This document shows positions 8,987 to 17,004 of a stretch of 40,496 bases of DNA, one piece after another; within the stretch, counting starts at the first letter, position 1, and each line of letters starts with the position of its first letter. Under the pieces are notes generated by a model. The model did not search any database and was not told the DNA's origin. It worked only from the letters and a program-made list of their open reading frames with translations. The stretch is from Oscillospiraceae bacterium. Its GTDB lineage: Bacteria; Bacillota; Clostridia; Oscillospirales; Oscillospiraceae. The position numbers were made by a program, and so were the translations under genes. The stretch lies in assembly GCA_015068125.1 (NCBI GenBank), contig SVLD01000014.1, forward strand, positions 1 to 40,496, in the 5' to 3' direction.

Positions 8987-10240
8987 ATGAAGCAACTGTT
9001 CTCCCAATACGCCGGATTAAAAAGAGAAATCTATATTCTGTTTGTCGGCAAGCTGGTTACGGCAATGGGATCTTTTGTATGGCCCATGCTTACCTTTTTC
9101 CTGACAACGAAGCTGGGGCTGTCCGACGGCACATCCACCCTGCTGATCGCCACTGCCTCTGTCCTTTCCTTTCCTGCCGCGCTGTTGGGCGGCAAGCTGG
9201 CAGACCGATTCAGCAGAAAAACCATAATTATCATATTTGATTTTCTGACGATCAGTTTGTATCTGCTGGCTGCGGTTCTGCCGCTTACCATCGCTACTGC
9301 GGCGATCCTGTTCCTTGCCGGCTTGTTCCAAACCATCGAATCCCCGGCATACGACGCGCTGAATGCCGACTATTCTACCTCCAAACAGCGGGTGAAGGCT
9401 TACTCTCTGTCCTATCTGGGTTTCAATTTGGGCTACATTGTCGGTGCCAGCGTTGCCGGCATTTTGTTTGAAAAGTTCCTGCGCCTGGCCTTTTGCATCA
9501 ACGGCCTGGCGATCCTTGTTTCCACGGTGCTGATCATTTTCTTCGTTCACCAAAAAAATGCCGTTTCGCAGGATGCGGAAGCAATGAGCGAGAATTACAG
9601 CGAGTACGAGCTCCCGGTGGATGAAAAGATCTCTGTGATGACGGTCCTCCGGCAGCGGCCTGTGCTGATCTATATGCTGCTGCTTGGATGCTTTGCCTCC
9701 ATGCCCTCGAATCTGGTGGGCATCCTGCTTCCCCTGCAGCTGAAGGACGCGATGGGAGAGGCCGGTGCCACCATATACGGCTACCTCAACTCCCTCAACG
9801 GTTTTGTGGTTATCCTGTTTACGCCCATTTTCACCGTCCTGCTGAGAAGGTTTACCGAGATTCCTAAGACCATCCTTGGCCTTTTGCTGTTTGTTGCCGG
9901 TATCGGCTTCTTTTCCATCCATACAGCCACGGCAGTCCTTTTTGTCGGCATGTTTGTCTTCACCCTGGGCGAGGTGATCACGGTGCTGGGCAACAACCCC
10001 TACACCTCCCGCCGCGTTCCTGCTTCACACAGGGGTCGAGTCGGCGGCATCTCTACGGTGGTCCACTCGGTGTTCTCATCCCTGACCCAGTATATGATCA
10101 GTTTTATGCTGATCGCAACCCAAAGCAATTACCGGCTGCTGTGGACGGTATTTATTGTCTGCGGCCTTGTATCCGCAGGGTTGTACGGGTTTCTGTACGC
10201 ACCGGATAAGAAGACCTTTCCCAAGCTGTACCAAAAGTGA
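8987..10240 (+). CDS. Major facilitator superfamily transporter
   Basis: 417-residue integral membrane protein with about 12 hydrophobic helices in two halves split by a polar loop near EYELPVDEKISVMTVL. Motif A of MFS is visible after helix 2 (GGKLADRFSRK). It probably exports or imports a small solute by proton antiport or symport; the substrate cannot be read from sequence, though drug-efflux-like MFS proteins have this layout. The ATG at 8987 is chosen over in-frame starts upstream because AGGAGG (8975-8980) lies 6 bases before it. It is followed after about 86 bp by the HD-domain gene, which has its own promoter. Confidence 0.9.
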   Translation: MKQLFSQYAGLKREIYILFVGKLVTAMGSFVWPMLTFFLTTKLGLSDGTSTLLIATASVLSFPAALLGGKLADRFSRKTIIIIFDFLTISLYLLAAVLPLTIATAAILFLAGLFQTIESPAYDALNADYSTSKQRVKAYSLSYLGFNLGYIVGASVAGILFEKFLRLAFCINGLAILVSTVLIIFFVHQKNAVSQDAEAMSENYSEYELPVDEKISVMTVLRQRPVLIYMLLLGCFASMPSNLVGILLPLQLKDAMGEAGATIYGYLNSLNGFVVILFTPIFTVLLRRFTEIPKTILGLLLFVAGIGFFSIHTATAVLFVGMFVFTLGEVITVLGNNPYTSRRVPASHRGRVGGISTVVHSVFSSLTQYMISFMLIATQSNYRLLWTVFIVCGLVSAGLYGFLYAPDKKTFPKLYQK

Positions 10241-10266
10241 TCGTGCGATGGAAACGACTCTGCAGG

Positions 10267-10295
10267 TTGACGGCGTGTGAATAATGCCGTATAAT
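10267..10295 (+). promoter_or_regulatory. Promoter of HD-domain gene
   Basis: -35 TTGACG (10267-10272), 17-bp spacer, perfect -10 TATAAT (10290-10295). Confidence 0.85.
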
Positions 10296-10326
10296 AAGCA
10301 CATCGACTACATAAGGAGCTTTGGCT

Positions 10327-10896
10327 ATGCTGACATTAGAACGCGCAAAGGAATTACTGAATACAACCACAACGGAGGAGCATCTCTTCCTCCACGCTAA
10401 GAATGTGTCCGTTGCTATGGGCGGACTGGCAAAGCATTTTGGCGAGGACGAACAACACTGGATGGCGATCGGATATCTCCATGACTATGATTATGAGCAG
10501 CATCCCCAGGAGCATCTGCAGCACACCGAGCAGCCGCTGCTGGCTGCCGGACTGACAGATCATGAGGTTCGCGCCATCCTTGCCCACGGTTACGGACATT
10601 GCAATGATGTGCAGCCCGTTACAAATCTGGAAAAGGCCCTGTTTACGGTAGACGAGCTTACCGGAATTATCCAGGCAGCTGCCCGGATGCGTCCCATGGG
10701 CATTACGGATATGGAAGTTTCCAGCTTTATGAAGAAATTTAAGGATAAAAAATTCGCCGCCAAGTGTGACAGAGAGGTCATCTGCAAGGGTTGTGAAATG
10801 CTGGGCATGGAAGTCAAAGAGGTTGCGGCGATCTGCATTGAAGCGATGAAGGCATATGCGGAGGAACTGCAGCTGGCGCCCAAGGGCAGCGCATAA
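10327..10896 (+). CDS. HD-domain putative phosphohydrolase
   Basis: 189 residues. The HD-superfamily metal site is visible as H23 (EEHLFLHAKNVS), the doublet H52-D53 (YLHDYDYEQHP) and D109 (FTVDELTG), the pattern of HDIG-type metal-dependent phosphohydrolases. The substrate is unknown; relatives of this size are generally annotated only as HD hydrolases. ATG 10327 is preferred over TTG 10321 because GGAG lies 8 bases before the ATG. It has its own promoter and a strong terminator 33 bases after the stop. Confidence 0.85.
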   Translation: MLTLERAKELLNTTTTEEHLFLHAKNVSVAMGGLAKHFGEDEQHWMAIGYLHDYDYEQHPQEHLQHTEQPLLAAGLTDHEVRAILAHGYGHCNDVQPVTNLEKALFTVDELTGIIQAAARMRPMGITDMEVSSFMKKFKDKKFAAKCDREVICKGCEMLGMEVKEVAAICIEAMKAYAEELQLAPKGSA

Positions 10897-10929
10897 AGCG
10901 GCATACCGGACGAATATTCCCCAATAATG

Positions 10930-10957
10930 AATCCCCGCCGATTGCTCGGCGGGGATT
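10930..10957 (+). terminator. Terminator after HD gene (copy 2 of 3)
   Basis: Same 28-base stem-loop as at 8870, here followed by GTTTTG. An additional small hairpin GGGAGGGTC / GACCCTCCC follows at about 10967-10986. Confidence 0.9.
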
Positions 10958-11008
10958 GTTTTGTAGGGGAGGGTCTTGACCCTCCCACGGGTGAAAGGGT
11001 GCTCCTTG

Positions 11009-11245
11009 CTATTTATAATGATGCTTACCCCAGCGCAGGGCGGTTTTGACCGTTTCTACCTCCAAATCATTTCTGGCACTAATATAGGCTTCGATCATCT
11101 GCCGCTCCTCGTCCGGCAAGGTTTTAACTAACGCATATACCTGCTCCTCTAATCTTGCACACACCTCACTAAGCGACAGCAAATTCACATCCTCATATTT
11201 TCCTATGTTCGGCAACCGGTAAAGGTTTGACACAGAGTCCTTCAT
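11009..11245 (-). CDS. Small hypothetical protein
   Basis: 78 residues, predicted largely helical and soluble, with a middle segment VCARLEEQVYALVKTLPDEERQ that looks amphipathic. I do not recognise the family. ATG 11245 is preferred over upstream frames because AAAGG lies about 14 bases before it and a promoter lies just beyond (11271-11299). It is monocistronic and divergent from the small XRE-type regulator at 11361. A regulatory link between the two is possible from position only. Confidence 0.6.
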   Translation of the reverse strand: MKDSVSNLYRLPNIGKYEDVNLLSLSEVCARLEEQVYALVKTLPDEERQMIEAYISARNDLEVETVKTALRWGKHHYK

Positions 11246-11270
11246 TTTCACCACACCTTTCGTTGCATAC

Positions 11271-11299
11271 AGTATAACATGTTGCGAACAACTCCACAA
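11271..11299 (-). promoter_or_regulatory. Promoter of small hypothetical gene
   Basis: Minus strand: -35 TTGTGG (11294-11299), 17-bp spacer, -10 TATACT (11271-11276). On the plus strand a TATAAT at 11323-11328 without a good -35 box may serve the divergent XRE gene. Confidence 0.65.
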
Positions 11300-11360
11300 T
11301 ACTGTAAATGGGAATTTCTGCCTATAATGATAGAAAAGAGGCAGAAAGGTGGCGAGGGCT

Positions 11361-11561
11361 ATGTTGGACTATACACCGCTGTGGGAAACCATGCAGAGCA
11401 AAGGCGTTTCCCAATATGCACTTATCAAGGCCGGAATCGACAACAAGACCTTGGATACGCTGAAAAAGGGCAACAACATCACGCTCCTGACGTTGGAGAA
11501 AATTTGCGCCATTCTGGACTGCACGCCCAATGATGTGGTGCGGTTTATACCAAATCCGTAA
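11361..11561 (+). CDS. Small XRE/Cro-type helix-turn-helix regulator
   Basis: 66 residues, almost entirely one HTH domain: LWETMQSKGVSQYALIKAG, then IDNKTLDTLKKGNNITLLTL, then EKICAILDCTPNDVVRFIP. This matches the five-helix Cro/C1 fold with the 'TLEKICxxLxCxPxDxV' ending of HTH_26-type proteins common in Clostridia. The ATG at 11361 has AAAGG 12 bases upstream and GAGGG closer; a GTG at 11349 in the same frame is less likely. No partner gene follows; the third copy of the shared terminator does. Target unknown. Confidence 0.85.
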   Translation: MLDYTPLWETMQSKGVSQYALIKAGIDNKTLDTLKKGNNITLLTLEKICAILDCTPNDVVRFIPNP

Positions 11562-11575
11562 TGCTGCAATAACAA

Positions 11576-11603
11576 ATCCCCGCCGATTGCTCGGCGGGGA
11601 TTT
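11576..11603 (+). terminator. Terminator after XRE gene (copy 3 of 3)
   Basis: Same 28-base stem-loop, followed by TTATGG on the plus strand. On the minus strand the stem is followed by TGTTATTG. It can serve both the XRE gene and the converging SGNH hydrolase gene, whose stop is 10 bases away. Confidence 0.85.
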
Positions 11604-11612
11604 TATGGCTTA

Positions 11613-12290
11613 TTAAAGCGCTTCGATGAATTCCTTCAGCCGCTGGGCGAGCACGGCGTGACCTGCATCGTTGAAGTGCAAACCGTCAACGGTGTAGGTC
11701 TGGAAAACTTCCTCATCGTGGGGGTCAAGACCCAGGGTGCGGTACAGATCCAGCACCGGAATACCGAATTGTTTGCCGGTTTCGATGATCACGTCCACAT
11801 AAGCGCACAGCGCTTTGCCTTCCACCGTCTTTCTGGCGTGTGTAGAGGGATACTGATCGTCCACCTCATGGCGCAGGAACATCCGGGCGGGGGTCATGAA
11901 GATCACCGGCTTGCCCGCATAGTTCTCTTTCAGGTAATTCATTAGGAAATATACGCCGCCGCAGAAGGTGGCGGGGGTGGTATCGCCGATCTGGCCGAAG
12001 GGGGCGTCGCCGTGGATGTAGTCATTGACGCCGCCGTAGACCACTACCATATCGGCGGAGGTGTCCATATTGTAAACCCGGCCGCAGAAGCAGAGATCGA
12101 AGCGGGGCGTTTCGCTGGCGTGGATCTGGTGAGCAATACGGGTGCCGGAAACACCGTAATGGGTTACTGCGGAGAGCTGGCACAGCGCCTTCAGCCGTGC
12201 GTGATACCGATTGTTCACCACATCGGTAACGCCTACGCCTTCGGTGATGCTGTCACCCAAAAAATTGACTTTAAAACCTTTGATGTCCAT
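11613..12290 (-). CDS. SGNH/GDSL-family hydrolase
   Basis: 225 residues, cytosolic (no signal peptide). Block I GDSITEG has the nucleophile Ser14; block III is GGVND; block V is DGLHFNDAGH with Asp202 and His205. This completes the SGNH catalytic set for an esterase or carbohydrate deacetylase; the substrate is not determined by sequence. GGAGG lies 8 bases before the ATG. It is convergent with the small XRE gene and lies downstream of the giant TIR-LRR gene, but the TIR gene has its own terminator, so it is probably a separate transcript. A second, distant SGNH protein is at 26001. Confidence 0.9.
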   Translation of the reverse strand: MDIKGFKVNFLGDSITEGVGVTDVVNNRYHARLKALCQLSAVTHYGVSGTRIAHQIHASETPRFDLCFCGRVYNMDTSADMVVVYGGVNDYIHGDAPFGQIGDTTPATFCGGVYFLMNYLKENYAGKPVIFMTPARMFLRHEVDDQYPSTHARKTVEGKALCAYVDVIIETGKQFGIPVLDLYRTLGLDPHDEEVFQTYTVDGLHFNDAGHAVLAQRLKEFIEAL

Positions 12291-12395
12291 TCAGAAAACC
12301 TCCGTTTTTTGATATACCCACCATATCACAAAAGTCGTATAATAGCAAGTATATATCAAAAAATAATCTTTTTGGATGGCAGTTTGCCACTCCCG

Positions 12396-12434
12396 AAAAA
12401 AGCCCCACCCTGGCGACTCTTCGCCGGGGTGGGG
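12396..12434 (-). terminator. Terminator after TIR-LRR gene
   Basis: 14-position stem (12403-12416 with 12421-12434, one wobble pair) and 4-nt loop, followed on the minus strand by TTTTTT. Strong rho-independent terminator 7 bases past the stop. Confidence 0.92.
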
Positions 12435-12441
12435 TTGTTGA

Positions 12442-15400
12442 TTAGCTATTATAATGCCAGGTGGCGTTGTCCAGGTTACGGTTGTTATAGCCGATAACAA
12501 TTTTGCCGCGGTCGCTTTCGCTGCCGCCGTACCACACATCGGTAATTTTACCGCCAGCACCATCGGCGGTGAAAGCATTATCTCCAATACTTTCAACACT
12601 TTTGGGAATGGTTACGGAGGTCAGAGAACAATACCCAAAGGCAAAATAATCAATGGTTGTAACACCCTCTTTTATGATCAGAGAGGATAGATTGGAGCAA
12701 CCATAAAAGGCGCTTTTGCCGATTGTTACAACACTTCCCGGAATGGTTACAGATTGCAGGGAGGAGCAACCATAAAAAGCGGACTCTCCAATACTTTTAA
12801 TACCTTCGAGAATCGTTACGGATTGCAGGGCTGTGCAGTAGATGAAGGTAGATTTGTCGATGCTTGCAACGCTACCCGGTATGGTTATGGATTGCAACGC
12901 CGGGCAGTAGCCGAATGCGCCATAACCAATACTTGTAACACTTTCGGGTATATTTATAGATCGCAGGAAATCACAGCTTGAAAATGCATTGTCTCCAATC
13001 GTTTTGACACTTCCGGGGATAAAGACGGTGGTCAAGGAATCGCAGCCAGAAAATGCGTTGGAGCGAATGTTTTCCACACCGTTTTGTATTGTGACAGAAG
13101 ATAGGGCGGTGCACCCGCTGAAGGCGCTATAATCAATAGTCGCAACACTTCCCGGAATGGTAACGGACTGCAGAGAGGTACAGTTTCGGAATGCTCTTTC
13201 GCCAATGCTTACAACGGTTTTCGGAATGGTTACGGATCGTAGGGATGCAAGACCGTCGAATGTGGAATCCTTAATTTGGGTAATACTTTCCGGAAGAACT
13301 ACCGATTGCAGGGAGGTACAGCCGTGGAAAGTGAATTGGCCAATGTTTGTGACACCTTCGGGAATGATAATGGACTGCAGAGAGGTGCAGTTCTGAAAGG
13401 TCAGACCGCCAATACTTGTAACCTTGTATCCGTTTATTGTGGAGGGTACGGTTATGTTTGTCGCAGTACCCTTGTAAAGCGTTATCTCCGCTGTGCCGTT
13501 GGATAATACTTTGTACTCATAGTCGGAGTTCGGAGTGGTCTTCCCATAGTGCCAGGTGGCGTTTTTAAACTTATCGTTATTCGTGCCGATCTCAATGCTT
13601 GCCCGGTCACTTTCGCTGCCGGCGTACCATACATCAGTCAGAGTGGTGCAACTCCAAAAAGCGGACTCTCCAATGCTGGTAACGCTCTTGGGGATAGTTA
13701 CAGACTTCAGGGAACTGCACTCAGCAAAAGCACTCTCTGTAATGTTGGTAACACCCTCGGGGAGCGTTACGGATTGCAGGGAGGTGCAGCCGTGGAAAGT
13801 GGATTGGCCAATGCTTGTGACACCTTCGGGAATGGTGACCGATTGTAGGGATCTACAAAACTGAAAAGCGCGATTTCCGATACTGGTAACACTTTCTGGG
13901 ATGGTTACAGACTGCAGGTCGTAGCAATGATCAAAAGCAGAATCTCCAATGCTTGTAATACCCTCGGGGAGCGTTACGGATTGCAGGGAGGTGCAGCCGT
14001 GGAAAGTGGATTGGCCAATGCTGATAACGCCCTTGGGGATGGTTACAGACTGCAGTTTGTCGCAATAACTAAAAGCGTAATCTCCAATACGGGTAACCTT
14101 ATAGCCGCCGATGGTGGAGGGAATGGTCACATTGGTTGCGCTGCCTTCATAATCCGTAATCTCCGCCGTGCCGTTGGATAATACTTTGTACTCGTAGTTG
14201 GGGTCTTGAGGCTTTATAGGCTCCGGGGGCGGAGTGACAGGTTCACTGGTTTCACCATAGTGCCAGGCGGCGTTTTTAAGTTCATTGTTATTCGCGCCGA
14301 TCTCAATGCTTGCCCGGTCGCTTTCGCTTCCGGCATACCACACGTCGGTTAGATTGTAACATTCATAAAAAGCGCGAGCGTCAATGCTGGCAACGCTCTT
14401 GGGAATGGTGACCGACTGCAGGAAGCTGCACCCATCAAAAGCTTGATTTCCAATGCTGGTCACACTCTCGGGTATCGTAACGGATTGCAGGGAGGTACAA
14501 CCATAAAAAGTGGAATTTCCAATACTGGTAACACCCTCGGGTATCGTAATGGATTGCAGGGAGTGGCATTCATAAAAAGCGCAATCTCCAATCCGGGTAA
14601 CACCCTGGGGAATGGTTACAGAGTTCAAGGAGGTGCATTCATAAAAAGCTTCATATCCAATACTGGTCACCTTATAGCCGTCTATCTCACCAGGGATGAC
14701 CAGGTTTTTTACCTGGGCTGTGATACCGGTTATCTCCGCTGTGCCGTCGTCCGAAACGGTGTATTCGAATTTCACCGTCTGGGGCTCAGAGGGTTCGGTT
14801 ATGGGAGTTGTGGAGGGGACGGTAGGACTGCTCTCCACGCTGATATCGCTGCCGCTGGGGGCAATCAGCTTGGGCAGGAGAATGGCGGCCAGGATGGCAA
14901 TAATCAGTAGGGGAACTACCACGAACGCCACTTTTTTAATCAAAGGCAGCTTGGCTTTCAGCGCTTCCGCCCGGGCCTCGGCACGATTTTGCTTTTCCAG
15001 ATCGGATGCCCGGGTGATGGCGGTGATCTCCTCGATCTTGTGCTGGCAATACCCGATTCGTTCGGCGGAGTCCATGAATCCGGGAATCTTCTCAAACCGG
15101 GAGATAGCCTTTTTGTAATTGCTGATTTTATTTCCCACCATCAACGCCACGGCTTCGGTATAAATGGCGTTTTTGGTCACATAATCGGCCTGCTCCACGC
15201 ACTCGGCAGCCAGCTTCTCTGAATCCCGGTACGGCTTGATCTTGCCGAAGGCTTCGCCGGCCTTCAGGAAGTCCTCGGAGGTCTTGGCAGCCTGCATCAG
15301 CGCCATGGCAGAGGCATAAAGTCCGCTGAAATAAACCTCGTTGGCCTTGTCTTCACATTCCTTAGCTTTTGCCTTGGCGTCCTTGAAATCGGAGATGGAG

Positions 15401-16722
15401 GCAAAAATCTTTGCGGCACTTACAAAATCGTCTTTTGTTTGCGCGGTGGACAGAATCTCTTCAGCCTGCTTGTAGATGCCCAGAAGCCGGGTTTCCTCAG
15501 CCCGCTGGGCGATGGCCTGGATGGCGCCTTTCAGCTCCCGCTGGAGCTTTTCGTCGCCAAAACGCAGGGCTTTTTGGTAGTGGGGGTTCTGGTCAAAGGG
15601 TTCTGCCTGCTCCGAAAGCCGTTCCCGGCGGCGGATCTTCAGCGCCACCATCAGCTTGCCCAGGTACGCTTCGCCGCATTCCGGATCCAGATCCAGAACC
15701 TTTTCGCAGTATTCATTGGCGCTGCTCCAGTCCCCGTCCTCCAGGAACAGGTATACCCGGCGAAGCAGGGGTGCGGTGTTGGCAGCGTTTTGGACAACAG
15801 GCTGCTCCTGGACAAATTTCGGCTTGGATACGCCGGTGAGTTTCTCGATGCCCCGGATCAGATCCTGCATAAAGCCCAGCTTGGACATATCCTGTGCCTG
15901 CAGGTGGGAAAACTCCTCCGGCAGGTCATAAGGGTCCATGTCCCGATAGGCGGGGATGAGAACCTTGTTGGCGCCGTTTTTGATGAGGGTCAAAAATCTT
16001 GACCATTCGTTTCGAACCCAGACGGCGTTGAAGTACTCCGGCTTGGTGCCGATGACCACCATGACCTTAGCGGAGTTCAGGGCGGCAAATATGTAGGGCT
16101 CGTAGGCAGAGCCCAGCTTGTCCTCCAGGGTGATCCGGGAGAAGAAAACCTTGTAGCCTTCGTTATCCAGCTGGTGGTAAAGGTCATTGGCCAAAACGCT
16201 GTCCTGGGTGCGGCGGCCGTTGTTGTCCGTTTCTTTATAGCAGATAAACACATCGAAGGGCTCTTCCTTCTGGGAGATGGCCAGGATACCCTTTTGGATG
16301 GTGTCGATCTCTTTGGCTTCGGCCTCGTAGATGGCCCGCTGCTCCGGTTCGGCGTACTTGATGGCGGCCTTGTAGTCCTCGTCAGCAAGGACAGAGGTAT
16401 ACTGCATGCGGTTGACCGTGGCGATGCGTTTGTTGCTTTTGGGGTCTTCCACATACTCGATGCCATAGCGGCAAAGCACCAATGACCAGTAGGCTTCGGC
16501 ATCGGTGCTGTTTTCGTTCAGAATCTGCTCGTAGATACTGATGGCTTTATCGAAATCGTTGTTCCGGCGGAAGTGATCGGCCCGCTGGTAAAGGGCGGAG
16601 CTGTGCTCCCCGGACAGCTTGGGCAGGGTCTGCTTGGTGCCGCAGTACTGGCACACGCAGACCGAGGCATCCCGGTCAAATTCCAGGCTGCCGCCGCAAA
16701 TTTTGCATTTCAATACAGACAT
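12442..16722 (-). CDS. TIR-domain protein with C-terminal leucine-rich repeat region
   Basis: 1426 residues. In order: zinc ribbon (C6-x2-C9, C24-x2-C27); TPR-like helices (about 42-150); TIR domain (about 155-250: FDVFICYKETD, then VFFSRITLEDKLG, then NAVWVRNEW with W235-x3-E239, the glutamate position essential for NAD cleavage in active TIRs); more helical repeats (315-570); Lys/Arg-rich stretch; one membrane helix (about 598-620); Ser/Thr/Pro linker; then about 25 BspA-type LRRs (650-1426, unit IGxxAFxxCxSLxSVTIP). Positive charges before the helix predict cytosolic TIR and outside LRRs, the topology of a Toll-like receptor but in reverse order along the chain. Residues 1-295 align without gaps to the TIR protein at 20888-23632. 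NAD hydrolysis and ligand sensing are inference. Monocistronic. Confidence 0.92.
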   Translation of the reverse strand: MSVLKCKICGGSLEFDRDASVCVCQYCGTKQTLPKLSGEHSSALYQRADHFRRNNDFDKAISIYEQILNENSTDAEAYWSLVLCRYGIEYVEDPKSNKRIATVNRMQYTSVLADEDYKAAIKYAEPEQRAIYEAEAKEIDTIQKGILAISQKEEPFDVFICYKETDNNGRRTQDSVLANDLYHQLDNEGYKVFFSRITLEDKLGSAYEPYIFAALNSAKVMVVIGTKPEYFNAVWVRNEWSRFLTLIKNGANKVLIPAYRDMDPYDLPEEFSHLQAQDMSKLGFMQDLIRGIEKLTGVSKPKFVQEQPVVQNAANTAPLLRRVYLFLEDGDWSSANEYCEKVLDLDPECGEAYLGKLMVALKIRRRERLSEQAEPFDQNPHYQKALRFGDEKLQRELKGAIQAIAQRAEETRLLGIYKQAEEILSTAQTKDDFVSAAKIFASISDFKDAKAKAKECEDKANEVYFSGLYASAMALMQAAKTSEDFLKAGEAFGKIKPYRDSEKLAAECVEQADYVTKNAIYTEAVALMVGNKISNYKKAISRFEKIPGFMDSAERIGYCQHKIEEITAITRASDLEKQNRAEARAEALKAKLPLIKKVAFVVVPLLIIAILAAILLPKLIAPSGSDISVESSPTVPSTTPITEPSEPQTVKFEYTVSDDGTAEITGITAQVKNLVIPGEIDGYKVTSIGYEAFYECTSLNSVTIPQGVTRIGDCAFYECHSLQSITIPEGVTSIGNSTFYGCTSLQSVTIPESVTSIGNQAFDGCSFLQSVTIPKSVASIDARAFYECYNLTDVWYAGSESDRASIEIGANNNELKNAAWHYGETSEPVTPPPEPIKPQDPNYEYKVLSNGTAEITDYEGSATNVTIPSTIGGYKVTRIGDYAFSYCDKLQSVTIPKGVISIGQSTFHGCTSLQSVTLPEGITSIGDSAFDHCYDLQSVTIPESVTSIGNRAFQFCRSLQSVTIPEGVTSIGQSTFHGCTSLQSVTLPEGVTNITESAFAECSSLKSVTIPKSVTSIGESAFWSCTTLTDVWYAGSESDRASIEIGTNNDKFKNATWHYGKTTPNSDYEYKVLSNGTAEITLYKGTATNITVPSTINGYKVTSIGGLTFQNCTSLQSIIIPEGVTNIGQFTFHGCTSLQSVVLPESITQIKDSTFDGLASLRSVTIPKTVVSIGERAFRNCTSLQSVTIPGSVATIDYSAFSGCTALSSVTIQNGVENIRSNAFSGCDSLTTVFIPGSVKTIGDNAFSSCDFLRSINIPESVTSIGYGAFGYCPALQSITIPGSVASIDKSTFIYCTALQSVTILEGIKSIGESAFYGCSSLQSVTIPGSVVTIGKSAFYGCSNLSSLIIKEGVTTIDYFAFGYCSLTSVTIPKSVESIGDNAFTADGAGGKITDVWYGGSESDRGKIVIGYNNRNLDNATWHYNS
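12450..14766 (-). repeat. 69-bp coding repeats (LRR units) in three blocks
   Basis: About 25 units of 23 codons in three blocks (5, 7 and 13 units). Each block opens with a cap containing GTAEIT and GYKVTxIG, and ends with a module containing VWYAGSESDR and WHYG (residues 792-822, 1028-1059 and 1394-1424). Two 63-bp stretches, 13753-13815 and 13960-14022, are identical and 207 bp (three units) apart, showing recent internal duplication. Confidence 0.9.
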
Positions 16723-16761
16723 AATCCAATTCCTTTCGGCAAAAACCGCTTGATTGAAACT

Positions 16762-16790
16762 ATTATAGCATCCGACAGGGGAGATTGCAA
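16762..16790 (-). promoter_or_regulatory. Promoter of TIR-LRR gene
   Basis: Minus strand: -35 TTGCAA (16785-16790), 17-bp spacer, -10 TATAAT (16762-16767). The -35 box and spacing are the same as those of the other TIR gene (23699-23727). Confidence 0.85.
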
Positions 16791-16840
16791 GGTTTTCATA
16801 AAGGGGTAGACGAAAGCAGGGTCGCGCGGAATGACAAAAC

Positions 16841-16911
16841 GGACGACCAATGGTCGCCCCTACGAGTCTTAATGGGGGCGGGCGTCCCTACGGAAAAAGA
16901 CCACGCCCGAA
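16841..16911. repeat. Palindromic intergenic repeat
   Basis: GGACGACCAATGGTCGCCCC contains the palindrome GACCAATGGTC and is followed by CTACG; a second arm, GGGCGGGCGTCCCTACGG, follows at about 16875. A related unit with GGCCAATGGCC is at 32258-32280. Confidence 0.5.
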
Positions 16912-16945
16912 ATTAAGAAAATCTTAATAAATTGTGGACAAAATG

Positions 16946-16974
16946 TTGTATTTTTGGACAAACCCTGCTATAAT
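16946..16974 (+). promoter_or_regulatory. Promoter of YwaF-like gene
   Basis: -35 TTGTAT (16946-16951), 17-bp spacer, perfect -10 TATAAT (16969-16974) preceded by TGC (extended -10). Confidence 0.8.
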
Positions 16975-17004
16975 GGTGAAAAATCCCTACATAAGGAGTC
17001 GGGC

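Noticed and set aside
12442..14766. CRISPR-like periodic repeats of about 69 bp
   Set aside because: The repeats are in frame, diverged, 23-codon LRR units within a long gene, with no unique spacers.
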